Shown: positions 9,507 through 19,914, counted from the first letter of the stretch. The stretch is 64,000 bases of DNA from Cladosporium sp. IMV 00045 (GCA_001931905.2 MSJI02000094.1:62001-126000); one strand, 5' to 3'. The notes: generated by a model from the letters alone, not told the origin. A program made the numbers and translations.

Positions 9507-11210
9507 TTACAGGCCAAGGTCAAGCTCCGCAGGGACGACGCGGAGAGTGTTGGTGTGGCCGAGACCACCCCTCCAGCCCTGGACGCAGATGACGGCGTCA
9601 CCCTGCTGGAGGACACCGAGCTTGAGGGCGTTGCTGATGCCCCACTTGAGGCGCTTGTCGACATCCTCCTGCCAGGGGACCTGCTTGAAGTCGGGCTTCT
9701 GCTCGTCGTAGTGGAAGGGGTAGACGCCGCGGTAAAGGTGGGAGTAGCGGGCGGCGACGGCGTTGCGGGTGACCATGATGATGGGGCAGACGGGGCGGTA
9801 CTTGGAGACGAGACGGGCGGTGTTGCCGCTGGGAGGAAGTGTTAGTGGGTTAAAAGAAGCGCTTGTCTGGGTGAGTGCGGAGACTTACGAGGTGGAAAGG
9901 ACAAGGATGGCACCGGCGTTCTGCTCGAGGGAGGCAGAGACAGCGGCCATGGCGCAGGTCTCGGTGGTGGGGACAGGACGAGGAGCAAGGCTGCGGAGCT
10001 CGTCGAAAGCGTTGACGTAGGGAATAGCAACCTCGGCGAGAAGGCAGGTCTCGTGCATCATGGTAACAGACTCCCTGGGGTAGTTGCCCTTGGCGGTCTC
10101 GCCAGACAACATAACGCAGTCAGCACCGTCAAGAACGGCGTTACCAACGTCAGAAACCTCAGCACGGGTGGGGCGAGGGTTGAAGGTCATGCTCTCGAGC
10201 ATCTGGGTGGCGCAAATGACGGGCTTGCCGGCGATGTTGCACTTGGTGATCATCATCTTCTGGGCGATGAAGACCTGGGCGGGAGGGATCTCAATACCAA
10301 GGTCACCACGGGCGACCATGACACCGTCGGTCTCCTTGAGGATCTCGTCGAAGTTGTTTACACCCTGCTGGTTCTCAATCTTGGCGATGATCTGGACGTC
10401 CTTGCCCTCCTCGCCGAGGACCTTGCGGATGGCGATGATGTCCTCGGGACGGCGGATGAAGGAAGCAAAGACCATGTCGACCTTGTTCTTGACACCAAAC
10501 TTGAGATCGGCCTGGTCCTTCTCGGACAGAGCGGGAAGGTCAATGTCGGTCTTGGGAAGGTTGACACCCTTCTTGGAGGAGATCTTGCCGTTGTTCACGG
10601 CCTTGCAGCGGAGGGTCTTGTCGTCGACGACATCGAGGACCTCGAAGGCGAGGACACCGTCATCGACGTAGATTGTGCGGCCCTTCTGGATGACCTTGGT
10701 GATGTTCTTGTAGTCGACATACATGTTCTCGGCAGTGGAGGCGGTGGCGTACTGCTCGTCGGTGGTGATGTTCATCTCGGTACCGGCGGAGATGGGGATG
10801 TCCTCGTCGTTGGGGGTGTTGCCAGTGCGGATCTCAGGGCCCTTGGTGTCGAGGGCGATAGCGACGGGACGACCGGCCTGGGTGGCCTCCGCCTTGCGGG
10901 CGTTGTCGATGACGGACTGGTGGTACTCGTAGCTACCGTGGGAGAAGTTCATGCGGACGACGTTCATGCCGGCGGTGCGGAGCATGTTCATCTTCTCGGG
11001 GGTGTTGGTCTTGGGGCCTGGAGGAGAGAGGGAATGAGTATGTTGTCCATCGCTTGATGTAGTCTCTTGAGCTCAACGGCCGGACATACCAATGGTGCAG
11101 ATGATGCTGGTGCGCCTGAACTCGCGCGGCGGCTTGTACTCGGTGTTGAGGTTGCTCAGCCATTCGGCGCGAGTCTTGCCAAAGGCCTGGTGGTCCAGAG
11201 AGCTGGCCAT
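9507..11210 (-). CDS. PYK1: pyruvate kinase, complete (homeolog 2)
   Basis: Three coding exons: 11090-11210, 9889-11017 and 9507-9828, giving 523 aa, normal for fungal pyruvate kinase. Intron 1 is GTATGT...CAG (11018-11089) and splits Gly in '[13 protein letters not shown]'; intron 2 is GTAAGT...CAG (9829-9888). Start ATG at 11208-11210 ([14 protein letters not shown]). Active-site and metal/potassium-site motifs are all present: [35 protein letters not shown]. The protein acts last in glycolysis, so the gene should be strongly expressed. The codon use (C/G-ending, few rare codons) agrees. A probable 5'UTR intron lies upstream. Confidence 0.96.
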
Positions 11211-11238
11211 TGTGAAGGTGTTGTGTGTGTGTTGTGGA

Positions 11239-11339
11239 CTGTTGGTGGCAGATGGGATGGTTAGCCGTTGAACATGCTTGCTGGCTGGCTGCCCCTCATT
11301 GCGCGGGCGGCGCTTGATAAGATTGATTGGCGGACTTAC
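11239..11339 (-). promoter_or_regulatory. probable 5'UTR intron of pyruvate kinase
   Basis: On the - strand the donor is GTAAGT (11334-11339), the branch-like GGCTAAC is near 11258-11264, and the acceptor AACAG ends at 11239. The coding start is 29 nt further. A pyrimidine-rich leader (CTCTTCC repeats, about 11390-11440) lies upstream, as in highly expressed fungal genes. Confidence 0.5.
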
Positions 11340-12774
11340 GGTGTTGGAGAGAGAGACAGGCGAGCTCGTGCTCTTGAGAGGGAGTGTGTATGTGAGAGAG
11401 GTGGTGAAGAAGAGAAGAGGAAGAGGAAGAGAGGGTAGGTGTAGTAGTGGGATGAGGGCGTGGGTGGTGGGCTGGTGGTGGATGGTGCGGTGAGGCGTCT
11501 CTCTTTTTTTATGCGCTTGCTGAGCTCGCAGCCGGCCCCGCTCAACGAGACTTGGAGGGCTTGAGTTGGCTGAGTTGGCCTCTCCTCCTCTCATCTCCGC
11601 CAGCCTGCCATTATTTCTCCCAAACAACCTCTCCCCTAATCAAATAGAGCCAAGCAATCGTCTTGTCGATCTGTTCTCAATGCTTGACAAAAATGAATCG
11701 TGTACGACACTTGGGTGTTGTCCTTAGGTGTTTGCCCATTCATCGAAATTGGATCCCATGTAAGGTACGGTATTACGTATATCAAAAAGTGATAAGGACA
11801 TGAACAGACAAAGCGATTCTTGCATACACAAGATGCCTAACATAAAGACAAGTACAGCATGCTTCTTCAACCACATCTCAAACAGATACTCATCTACGCT
11901 CCGCCACTACCTGTCACCAACCATCAACTCCATCACCTGCGCGGGCGTGAAACGTAAGGCGTGTGAATAAAGCCAACCTCCCCACACAATCAGACCTCTG
12001 TCTGCTATCTCTGGTGGGCTACCTGCTAACTGCATATGCCCTGCCTCACCTGTTCTCTCACTTACACGCATGCAAGATATCTGCAGGTGATTTGCTGAGT
12101 CCCGGCAATCTGGCCCATCTTTCCTAACCCCTTCTTCTGCTTCTCCCCCAAGCGTTCGGTTGGGCTGCTACCATGCTGCTGCTGCTGCCCGCCGCAACAT
12201 CCGTCGGTGCCTTTGCTACACTCGTCTGGGTTCGCCGTTCGGCCCTCCATCGGTCTCACTTGACACAAACACCAATCTGCCCAATTCAACCTGTTGAAGG
12301 CGGGGCGGTCCTTTTTTGACCATGCTCTTTTTTCACCTTATCCCATTTTTATTCAAGTGCCGTTGTTAGGGTCCCGCGCATTATTTTTGTGTGAGCTTGG
12401 ACTGGGTAGAATAGCAGTCCTTGCCCAATGCGGTGAAGTCGATCAACGCGTTTTGAGATGTGCCGCGGTTCAACGAGATCTCTCAACCTGATAGACCTGA
12501 GATCACGTGGCGATTAGATTAGATCCGCTCATCTCATGCAACAAGCCTGAGGCTTTAAGGCCGAATCCCATCACCGCATCAGCAAGCGCAAGCATCAGCC
12601 CTTCGGCAATACAGTACTGCTCGTTCTCGGTCTCGTGCTCGCGCATCTGCCCGCCAACCAGCCTGCCTACCTTGGTCGCCTACCTGCATAAACAATCGCA
12701 TCCTCAAAACACCTCCCTCACACATATCACCCACAACTGATCCACCCGCCTACTCACTCACACAAATACACAAC
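11340..12774. other. intergenic, pyruvate kinase promoter and mitofissin promoter (divergent)
   Basis: No gene that I can support. Short frames here have no start context, introns or recognisable composition. It is represented once in the window. Confidence 0.45.
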
Positions 12775-13234
12775 ATGGTGGTATCGCCCTCCCCAATTCC
12801 ACCCATCACTCCAACACCAACATCTAACACGGCAACCCTCCCAGCTCGGCCGCCTAACCCACTTCGCCTTCGACGCAGTCCTCGTCTCCGCCTTCCTCGC
12901 CGGCGTGAAGCGCAGTACCGGTCTCACGTACGTCTAGAGATCCACCTTCAAGCACACATATACACATCCCCAAACAAACCACCACCCACAAATCCCTCCC
13001 GCAAATCGCAAACCCCCCAAACAACATCACCCATCCTTCTCTCCCTCGCTATATCCATCCAAGCAATTCTGACAAAATCTAACCACATCCAGCCCCAGCC
13101 TGAAATCCGACACGCTCACGGAATCCCCCGGCATCCGCAGGTGGATCGACAGCTACCTCTGGGTCGGCGAGACGGTCATGGACCAGAGCGTTGCGGTTAT
13201 GGGGAGTAGTGGGTATTTCGAGAGGACGAGGTGA
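12775..13234 (+). CDS. ATG44: mitofissin family protein (DUF1748 / Atg44-like), three exons
   Basis: Found only by splicing: exons 12775-12780 (Met-Val), 12845-12927 and 13093-13234, giving 76 aa. Introns are GTATCG...CCCAG and GTACGT...CCAG; the first donor is weak but leaves the frame exact. The protein reads VLGRLTHFAFDAVLVSAFL, then AGVKRSTGLTPSLKS, WIDSYLWVGE, and ends GSSGYFERTR. This is the full-length pattern of the fungal DUF1748 family (FDAVLVSAFLAGVxRSTGLTP...YFER). Established knowledge: yeast Atg44 (mitofissin), a mitochondrial intermembrane-space protein that drives membrane fission for mitophagy, belongs to this family. The function here is by homology. Usual family length is about 70-80 aa. 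Confidence 0.85.
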
Positions 13235-13819
13235 TTGATTGGTTCTTCTGAGAACTAGTTGGTGGCGATGGGACGGTTTGGGACTTGCGCGAGTGGATTT
13301 GTGAAGGGATGTTAAGAGGATGGATGGGTGAACGGAATGCCTTGGACTTTGGACGGGATTGTTGAGAGAAAGAATATCGCTATGCTGCTGCAATTGCGCT
13401 CTTCATTTGAGCGGCAAAGCGGAAAGAAGGTGGACCTTATTGGATCTCTTCTTCGGATTGGGATCGGACTGCATGAATTTTCTGTACGGAAGGGACACAA
13501 GGCGTTTTCGATTATTTCTTACTATTGGTTGGACAAGTGTATAACCCCAGCTCTTGGAATTCAATTTCTGTTAGATCTTGGTTACATGTATGTTTCTTTG
13601 GCCAGCGGCTTGTCAGCCACTCAGACCTTCGTGTATTGTACAATGTCCGCTACTCGTCGCCGTCGGCGTGCCTAGATCTTTACATCATCCTCCACAAGCC
13701 TACCAATCGAGTCCTCAACAGGAGAATGCCACAGCAGCAACTTCCAATCGCCATAGATCCAGTCGCGACAAGCGCCGCACATGAAAACTCTCCCCTTTCA
13801 CACCATCGACTCCCCCACC
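13235..13819. other. intergenic between convergent genes
   Basis: Carries the 3' ends of the mitofissin gene (+) and the mitochondrial coiled-coil gene (-). No supported gene. Confidence 0.5.
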
Positions 13820-14293
13820 CTAATCATGCTCCGTAACCATCTCCTCCATCCTCACCACCCCCATCTCCAACTCCCTAACCCTCTGCCCAATGCGCCTCCT
13901 GACCTCCTCCGCCAACTCGCGATCCTCACCCTCCACGACCTTCTTATAAGCCTCAAGAACCTTATCCAACTCCTCCCTCGCCACAGCACGATCCGCTTCG
14001 GCGTACGTCGTGTTCTTCTCCGTCTCCTCCATCGCCATCTCCCACTCGTCCTGCGCCGTGGCGTAGAGTTCGGTGATTTCTTCGATGCGCGCGTCCGCTT
14101 CGCTGGGGCCGGTGGGCGTGGTTGTCGAGGAGGCGTGGCGGAGGGGCGGTTGGTGGATGTGCGAGGCGGGGCGGATTGAAATGGTCGTCGGTGTGGGTTT
14201 GGGTTGTATGGTGGAAGTGAGCGTGGTCAGGCGGCGGGGTGTGCTTGTGAGGGCAAGGCGGGCGGCGCGTTGGGCGAGAGTGCGGGATAGCAT
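13820..14293 (-). CDS. hypothetical mitochondrial coiled-coil protein
   Basis: 157 aa from the ATG at 14291-14293 (MLSRTLAQRAARLAL). The frame extends upstream, but this Met gives an Arg-rich, acid-free amphipathic presequence typical of matrix targeting. After a Thr/Pro-rich linker comes a highly charged helical region, about residues 70-157 (ARIEEITELYATAQDEWEM, then LDKVLEAYKK and RRRIGQRVREL). This is predicted coiled coil with an acidic end (EEMVTEHD). No family is recognised. It is divergent to the cytochrome b5-domain gene, sharing a 452-bp promoter region. Confidence 0.6.
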   Translation of the reverse strand: MLSRTLAQRAARLALTSTPRRLTTLTSTIQPKPTPTTISIRPASHIHQPPLRHASSTTTPTGPSEADARIEEITELYATAQDEWEMAMEETEKNTTYAEADRAVAREELDKVLEAYKKVVEGEDRELAEEVRRRIGQRVRELEMGVVRMEEMVTEHD

Positions 14294-14745
14294 TTTGGTG
14301 GATTGATGGTTGATTGTTTTGATTGGCTTCGTGGATGGTGATACTGTAATTTCCTGATTTTTGTAATATGTTGGGTTGAACACTCTCAGCGAAAGTCGAG
14401 ATGAGATTGGAACAGCAGCAGCAGCGCAAAGCTGCCTGACGTCAAGCTTGGCACTCGGACTTTTGACGACTCATGAGCCGCATCTTTACGACTGCATGGT
14501 ATGCGTGATCGCGTGTCTTACATCAAAAATCCCCTGGTTGACATTCACAACACTTGACTCTTGGACGAAAGATTCCTTCAAATCGAAAATGGCTTGAATA
14601 CCTGCCCCCCCAAAAATGCTAGTCAAAGCACCATTCACACCCTCAATTTGCCGTTTCCAAAGACGGCCTCGCTTAAAGAAATTCATATCTGGACCTTGAA
14701 ACTACTTTCGATTGCACATCCCACCTGAAGCAAACAAAACCAAAC
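14294..14745. promoter_or_regulatory. bidirectional promoter region
   Basis: 452 bp between the - strand coiled-coil gene and the + strand cytochrome b5-domain gene; no coding sequence seen. It contains a TGACGTCA palindrome (14437-14444: ctgacgtcaa), the consensus of CRE/bZIP factors. Confidence 0.4.
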
Positions 14746-15739
14746 ATGGGATACTGGAGTCTGGCCATCCTGGTGATCTCGGTCTCATTCCTGGCCTACC
14801 GTCACCCCGAAGTGACCCGAAACGCTTTGCCACCATGGCTTCGATCAGGGAAAGGGGAAGTGCTGTCTGCTGAGAAAGACAAGACTGAGGCAGTTAGCCA
14901 AGAGGAAGAATCGAAAGCAGAAGGAGAAGGAAAGTGCCGCTCCTTCATTCAAGCTCTCAGAGCCAGAGGAATCAGAGCAAGGCGACGAGACGCCCAAATC
15001 AAACGCCACGCAGGCAAAGGATGCGGTGCCCTCATTCTCCTTGAACGAGGACGACAAGAATGAAAACGAGAAATCAACTCCCAACCTACCGTCAAATCCA
15101 ACACTGGAACCAACAATCTCGCCTCCAACCCTCTCACCCCGCCAAACAATGCCGCCACCACCCAAACCCGCCTCCTCTTCATCGTCATCCCTCATGCCCC
15201 CACCAGCGCCCAAACCCAGCACTCTCATGCCGCCCCCCTCCCGCCCCACCCCGCTCCCAAACCGCTCTCCCACCTCCACCCTCCGCACACCCACGACCGG
15301 CCCTCTCCCCAACCGCGGCCCACCGACCAACAGCCAACAACGCGCCGGCTCCACCAGCAAAAGCAGCAAAGGCAAAATCCTCCTCTCCCCCGGCCACAGC
15401 CCCATGGACTGGGCGGCCCTCTCGCGCAACCCCAACGCCAACCTCTCCGGCGTCCCGACCCTGCAACGCGTCACGCCGTCCCAGCTCAAAAGCATGACGG
15501 GTCGTAAAGGCAAGCCGGCGTGGTCGAGCTACCACGGGAAAGTCTACAACATCACGCCCTACCTGCCTTTCCACCCGGGCGGTGAGCCGGAGTTGATGCG
15601 TGCGGCGGGCAGGGATGGCGGGAAGCTGTTCATGGAAGTGCATCCTTGGGTCAATTGGGAGGGGATGCTGGGGGGTTGTGTGGTGGGGATTATGGTCGGG
15701 GAGGGGGAGGGGAGGAATGAGTTGGAGGAGATGGATTAG
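14746..15739 (+). CDS. cytochrome b5-like heme-binding protein (Irc21/NCB5OR type) with frame break
   Basis: The N-terminus from ATG 14746 has a membrane segment (LAILVISVSFLAYRHPEV) and an acidic linker. A Pro-rich linker follows, then a b5 domain near the C-terminus. That domain contains VTPSQLKSM, WSSYHGKVYNITPYLPFHPGG, LMRAAGRDGGKLF and EVHPWVNWEGMLGGCVVG. The His of HPGG and the His of EVHPWVN are the two axial heme ligands of the family. The pattern matches yeast Irc21 and human CYB5R4. The N-terminal part is in frame 1 and the rest in frame 2. The change falls at about 14860-14932: either an unusual intron (14860-14920, GTGCTG...GCAG, weak donor) or a one-base indel near 14929. Confidence 0.75.
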
Positions 15740-16217
15740 GGGTATTGCTGTTTAGGGTTACTTTTTTTTTGGCACCACTCGTTTTCTTTGGCTTTCGTGC
15801 TTCTTTGCTAGAAAGCGCGAAGTAGGGAGATGCGCAAGGAAGACGGGTTTTGAGATTACATGATAGAACCAGGATAGATGGGATTTTCAAATCGAAATCG
15901 TGGCGTTGCCATCGTAGTCGTTTATTCATTTCGCGAGCACGTGTATATTTGCTCACATTTTCTGTACTGTGCTGCTATTCACGATGTACCTCTTCAAACC
16001 CCCACCCAACCGGTCTGTTCGGTACAATGCGTCGACGAGTTTCTAAAAGCTCCTCCTTCTCCCGACGAACAAGTTCTAAAGACCAAGTCCGCCACGCACG
16101 CGCATCTCATCATAAGCCCCGTTAACCAGCGTCAAAAACATTTCCAGTCGTCTATCATTTTCATATGCACATGCCAAATCAAACCCACAATTCCCCATAC
16201 CGGTCGTCCAACCCAAT
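15740..16217. other. intergenic between convergent genes
   Basis: 3' flanks of the cytochrome b5-domain gene (+) and the aldolase (-). From about 15760 it is duplicated at 18493-18942, where the Y contig begins. No gene seen. Confidence 0.5.
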
Positions 16218-17189
16218 CTAAAGCCCCTCCTCCACCCCCCTCACCTCCGCCACCAAGCCCTCAATGTTCTTCCTCTCCCCCTCCCCAACCGCCTCATACG
16301 GCCTCCTAGGAGCCAACTTCTCCACCGCGCCCTCAATCCCCGCGGCCCTCGCACTCGTCACCGCAGCCGCATACTTCGTCGCCGCAATCCCGGCCTTACA
16401 CGCCCTCTCCGCCAACGCAGCTTTACGATGCAACTCCAGCGCTTCCTTACCCTTCCCCTCACTCCATAAGTCGTAGATCCGCTTGACGGTTTTGGGCGCC
16501 ACGTTGGCGAAAGCCGCGATGCAGCCTGCGCTGCCGACCGCGAGCCCGCCGAGGAGGAAGTCGGATTGCCCGCCGTAGATGGCGAAGTCTGCGGGCGAGA
16601 GCTGCGCGGCCAGGCGCGTGATTTTGCCGACGCTGGCGCAGGTTAACTTGACGCCGGTGATTTTGCCGGGGTGGCGTTGGGCCAGGGCGAAGATGGTGTC
16701 GGAGTCGAGGTCGACGCCGTTGGTGACGGCGGGGAAGTTGTAGAGGACAATGGGGAGGGGGGAGGAGGCGGCGACGCTGTCGTAGAAGGCGTTGATGACT
16801 TTGGCGGTCGTGGCCTTGCCGAAGTAGGCACAGGGCAGGAGGAGCACGTAGTCGATTCCCGCGGCGGCGGCGTCGGCGATGTACTCGTTGACTTGCGCGG
16901 TGCTGTGCCCGCCCACGCCGGCCATGAGGGGGTAGTCCGGGCCGACTGCTTGGCGGGCGGTGCGAAGCAGGGTGGCGCGCTCTTCGCGGGTCAGGAGGAA
17001 GGTTTCTGCGTTGGTGCCGAGGATTACGAGGCCGGTGAGGTGCTGTGAGAGGTAGGAGAAGTATTTGGCCTGGGCGTCGAGGTCGAGCGTGTCAGTGGCG
17101 GGATCGAAGAAGGTGAGCGCGGGCGCCCAGACGCCTTGGGGTGGTGTGGTGGGCTTTTTGGTGGTTGTGAGGGCGCCGTTGGTTGACAT
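16218..17189 (-). CDS. DHDPS/N-acetylneuraminate lyase-family aldolase (homeolog 1)
   Basis: 323 aa, single exon, start ATG 17187-17189. A class I aldolase TIM barrel of the DapA/NanA superfamily. Schiff-base Lys is about residue 181 in GVKLTCASVGK, catalytic Tyr about residue 150 in IVLYNFPAVTNG, and the substrate carboxylate loop is GTNAETFLL (about 58-66). Fungal members of this type include 2-keto-3-deoxy-L-galactonate aldolases of D-galacturonate catabolism and 4-hydroxy-2-oxoglutarate aldolases. The sequence does not decide between them. Fungi make lysine by the aminoadipate route, so a dihydrodipicolinate synthase role is unlikely. The gene lies just 3' of PIL1 on the same strand. Confidence 0.85.
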   Translation of the reverse strand: MSTNGALTTTKKPTTPPQGVWAPALTFFDPATDTLDLDAQAKYFSYLSQHLTGLVILGTNAETFLLTREERATLLRTARQAVGPDYPLMAGVGGHSTAQVNEYIADAAAAGIDYVLLLPCAYFGKATTAKVINAFYDSVAASSPLPIVLYNFPAVTNGVDLDSDTIFALAQRHPGKITGVKLTCASVGKITRLAAQLSPADFAIYGGQSDFLLGGLAVGSAGCIAAFANVAPKTVKRIYDLWSEGKGKEALELHRKAALAERACKAGIAATKYAAAVTSARAAGIEGAVEKLAPRRPYEAVGEGERKNIEGLVAEVRGVEEGL

Positions 17190-17885
17190 TTTGTTGAAGG
17201 TGTGGTGATTGACGTGGAGGTTGGAGATGGTCGTTCCTTCAATGTGGTTGATCTTTGATGTGTCTTGTCTATTTGATATGTCCGGGGTTGGAAATGTTTC
17301 GTTGGAAATGTTTCGAATCGGGAAGTTGAAGTATTTCAGCTGATTGTACTTGGTTGTGAAGAAAACAATGGTACAATAAGTTGAATACCACCTCGTATAT
17401 CAATACATCTATCTCTGTTTCGATAAAGCAATAGCCGACATCGGTTCGGATATTGCGGCGCATCGGATGGCTTCCCGAGGCATTACACGCTACGGATCAC
17501 ACGCCCTCACGCCCTACGTGTGGATCGAAAGACCGAGAAGGGCTGTCACGTAAAAGCTCCACGACAATCGAAAATGGAAGAAGATAATCAGAGCCTGAAG
17601 ACATTAAATTCGGCGCTATTTCTCAAATCCAAACATGGAGAATAAAGACCAAACTAAAACTGGGACCGTTACCATTAACAAATAAAAAGCCCATACCAAA
17701 CAAAATCATCAAAACGTTTAGCCAACCATGTTCTGCATGTGTTGCGTTCCTCGATTTTGCTCGTCAAAATTACCACCGCACCTTGCCTTTTCCTTTCCCA
17801 ATACCTTGAAACCTTGGCCCCGGGTATACTGCTACTCCCACATCGTAATGAAACAAGAGACACGAAGGACGCCTAGGTCGCTGGC
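17190..17885. promoter_or_regulatory. aldolase promoter and PIL1 3' flank
   Basis: A block at about 17400-17600 is nearly the same in the second copy (about 20105-20300). It contains CGG-N8-CCG (in tcggatggcttcccgagg, about 17463-17480), an arrangement bound by some Zn2Cys6 regulators. No coding sequence seen. Confidence 0.35.
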
Positions 17886-18472
17886 TTAAGCGGCGATGCG
17901 CTCCTCGCGGCCGCGGGTCTCGCCGTCGACGGTGGAGGTGGCGACATCCTCATCGTCATCCTCGTACTCGTGAGCCTGGTGTTGGCTGGCGGGGATCCAC
18001 AGACCAGACTCGCGGTTCTCGAGAGGCTGGTCCTGGCCAGCAAGGTCATGACCCTCACCAGTGTTGCGGGCAGCACGGCGCTGGGAGAGAGTGCGGGAGC
18101 GGGTGGAAAGGCTAGACTTGACGGCGGCGTTCTGCTCGACCCAGTTGGTGAGGGCATCCTCGCAGTCCTGGATGACGGCCTTGGAGGTCTCGTAGCCGTC
18201 GTAGGCCTGGCGGGTCTCGCCGGGAGTGACGGGGGTGTCGTCGACGAGCTCGAGGAGGTGCTTGCCGTAGCCGGCGATGATGGCCATCTTCTCGCTGTGC
18301 TCACGCAGGGCGTCGAACTGGTAGGTGAAGGCAGCCTTCAGCTTCTCGCGGGTGATGTTGGAGAGCTGGGCCTCAGCGACGAGAGACTCGGCCTCGGCGC
18401 GGACAAGCTCCTGCTCGAGAACAACAATCTTGGGGCTGTTGGGCTCCTTGTACTTGAGCTGGGCAATCTGGT
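17886..18472 (-). CDS. PIL1: eisosome core protein Pil1/Lsp1, 3' part only (copy X)
   Basis: Encodes the C-terminal 195 residues from QIAQLKYKEPNSPK to EERIAA; the 5' exons are beyond the gap. The BAR-domain end is visible (EQELVRAEAESLVAEAQLSN, then KLKAAFTYQFDALREHSEKM), followed by an acidic tail (YEDDDEDVATS). The last 99 bases before the gap (18374-18472) are identical to the start of contig Z (46222-46320). They include an A at 18423 where copy Y has G. The two fragments probably form one gene. Confidence 0.92.
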
Positions 18473-18492
18473 NNNNNNNNNNNNNNNNNNNN
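18473..18492. other. assembly gap (20 N)
   Basis: Joins contig X (ending in a PIL1 exon) to contig Y (starting in the 3' flank of the second aldolase copy), so gene order steps back. Confidence 0.99.
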
Positions 18493-18942
18493 TTTTTCTT
18501 TCTTTTTCCTTTTATATTGCTGAAAAGGGCGAGACGTGGAGATCCTTCGCAGGGAAGATGGGCGTTTGAGACTACATGATAGAACCAGGATAGATGGGAT
18601 TTCAGATCGAAATCGCTGCATTGCCATCGTAGTCGTTTCTTCATGCCGGAAGCACGTGTATATTTGCTCTCATTTTTTGTACCATGCTGATATTCACGAT
18701 GTACCTCTTCAAAACCTCACCCGACTGGTCTTTTCGGTACAATGCGTCGACGGCTTTCTAAAAAGCTCCTCCCTCCCCCGACGGAACAAGTCCTAAAGAA
18801 CCAAATTCCGCCACGCACGCGCATCTCATCATAAGCTCCGTTGACCAAACGTCAAAAACATTTCCAGTCGTCTATCATTTCCATATGCACATGCCAACAC
18901 CAATACAAACCCACAATTCCCCTTACCGGTCGTCCAAACAAT
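18493..18942. other. start of contig Y, 3' flank of aldolase copy
   Basis: Aligned with 15760-16217. Begins with a pyrimidine run right after the gap. No gene seen. Confidence 0.5.
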
Positions 18943-19914
18943 CTAAAGCCCCTCCTCCACCCCCCTAACCTCCTTGACCAACCCCTCAATCTTCTCCCTC
19001 TCCCCCTCCCCAACCGCCTCATAAGGCCTCCTGGGCGCCAACTTCTCCACCGCGCCCTCAATCCCCGCAGCCCTCGCGCTCGTCACAGCAGCCGCGTACT
19101 TCGTCGCCGCAATGCCCGCCTTGCACGCGCGCTCCGCCAACGCAGCTTTACGGTGCAATTCCAGCGCTTCCGTGCCCTTCCCCGCGCTCCACAGGTCGTA
19201 GATCCGCTTGACGGTTTTGGGCGCCACGTTGGCGAAGGCCGCGATGCAGCCTGCGCTGCCGACCGCGAGCCCGCCGAGCAGGAAGTCGGATTGCCCGCCG
19301 TAGATGGCGAAGTCTTGGGGCGATAGCTGCGCGGCCAAGCGGGTGATTTTGCCGACGCTGGCGCAGGTGAGTTTCACGCCGGTGATTTTGCCCGGGTGGC
19401 GTTGGGCCAGGCCGGCGATGGCGTCGGAGTCGAGGTCGACGCCGTTGGTGACGGCGGGGAAGTTGTAGAGGACGATGGGGAGGGGGGAGGAGGCGGCGAC
19501 GCTGTCGTAGAAGGCGTTGATGACTTTGGCGGTCGTGGCCTTGCCAAAATACGCGCAGGGCAGGAGGAGCACGTAGTCGATCCCCGCGGCGGCCGCGTCG
19601 GCGATGTACTCGTTGACCTGCGCGGTGCTGTGCCCGCCCACGCCGGCCATGAGGGGGTAGTCCGGGCCGACGGCTTGGCGGGCGGTGCGAAGCAGGGTAG
19701 CGCGCTCTTCGCGGGTCAGGAGGAAGGTTTCTGCGTTGGTGCCGAGGATTACGAGGCCGGTGAGGTGTTGCGAGAGGTAGGAGAAGTATTTGGCCTGGGC
19801 GTCGAGGTCGAGGGTGTCGCTGGCGGGGTCGAAGAAGGTGAGGGCGGGCGCCCAGACGCCTTGGGGTGGCGTCGTGGGCTTTTTGGTGGTGGTGAGGGCG
19901 TCGTTGGTTGTCAT
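18943..19914 (-). CDS. DHDPS/N-acetylneuraminate lyase-family aldolase (homeolog 2)
   Basis: 323 aa, same length and start as the copy at 16218-17189 (MTTNDALTT here). Catalytic Tyr (VLYNFPAVTNG) and Lys (GVKLTCASVG) are intact. Changes are conservative and lie outside the active site, for example DAIAGLAQ for DTIFALAQ and SAGKGTE for SEGKGKE. Both copies look functional. Confidence 0.85.
   Translation of the reverse strand: MTTNDALTTTKKPTTPPQGVWAPALTFFDPASDTLDLDAQAKYFSYLSQHLTGLVILGTNAETFLLTREERATLLRTARQAVGPDYPLMAGVGGHSTAQVNEYIADAAAAGIDYVLLLPCAYFGKATTAKVINAFYDSVAASSPLPIVLYNFPAVTNGVDLDSDAIAGLAQRHPGKITGVKLTCASVGKITRLAAQLSPQDFAIYGGQSDFLLGGLAVGSAGCIAAFANVAPKTVKRIYDLWSAGKGTEALELHRKAALAERACKAGIAATKYAAAVTSARAAGIEGAVEKLAPRRPYEAVGEGEREKIEGLVKEVRGVEEGL

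Larger units (their letters stand above)
4108..11210. repeat. direct duplication: disordered-protein gene 5' end - intergenic - pyruvate kinase
   Basis: 4108-7645 corresponds to 7666-10997 in the same orientation. Coding parts differ by scattered mostly silent changes; intergenic parts differ by indels. The two copies meet exactly at the N gap. This fits two homeologous or allelic contigs placed head to tail better than a tandem duplication. Confidence 0.85.

Noticed and set aside
6701..11057. Long + strand frames (over 300 codons) opposite pyruvate kinase
   Set aside because: They are antisense shadows caused by strong G/C third-position bias in a highly expressed gene; composition is Val/Gly/Asp/Leu-rich without motifs.
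16218..19914. Dihydrodipicolinate synthase for lysine synthesis
   Set aside because: Fungi use the aminoadipate pathway; the family has many aldolases with the same Lys/Tyr site, so only the family is assigned.
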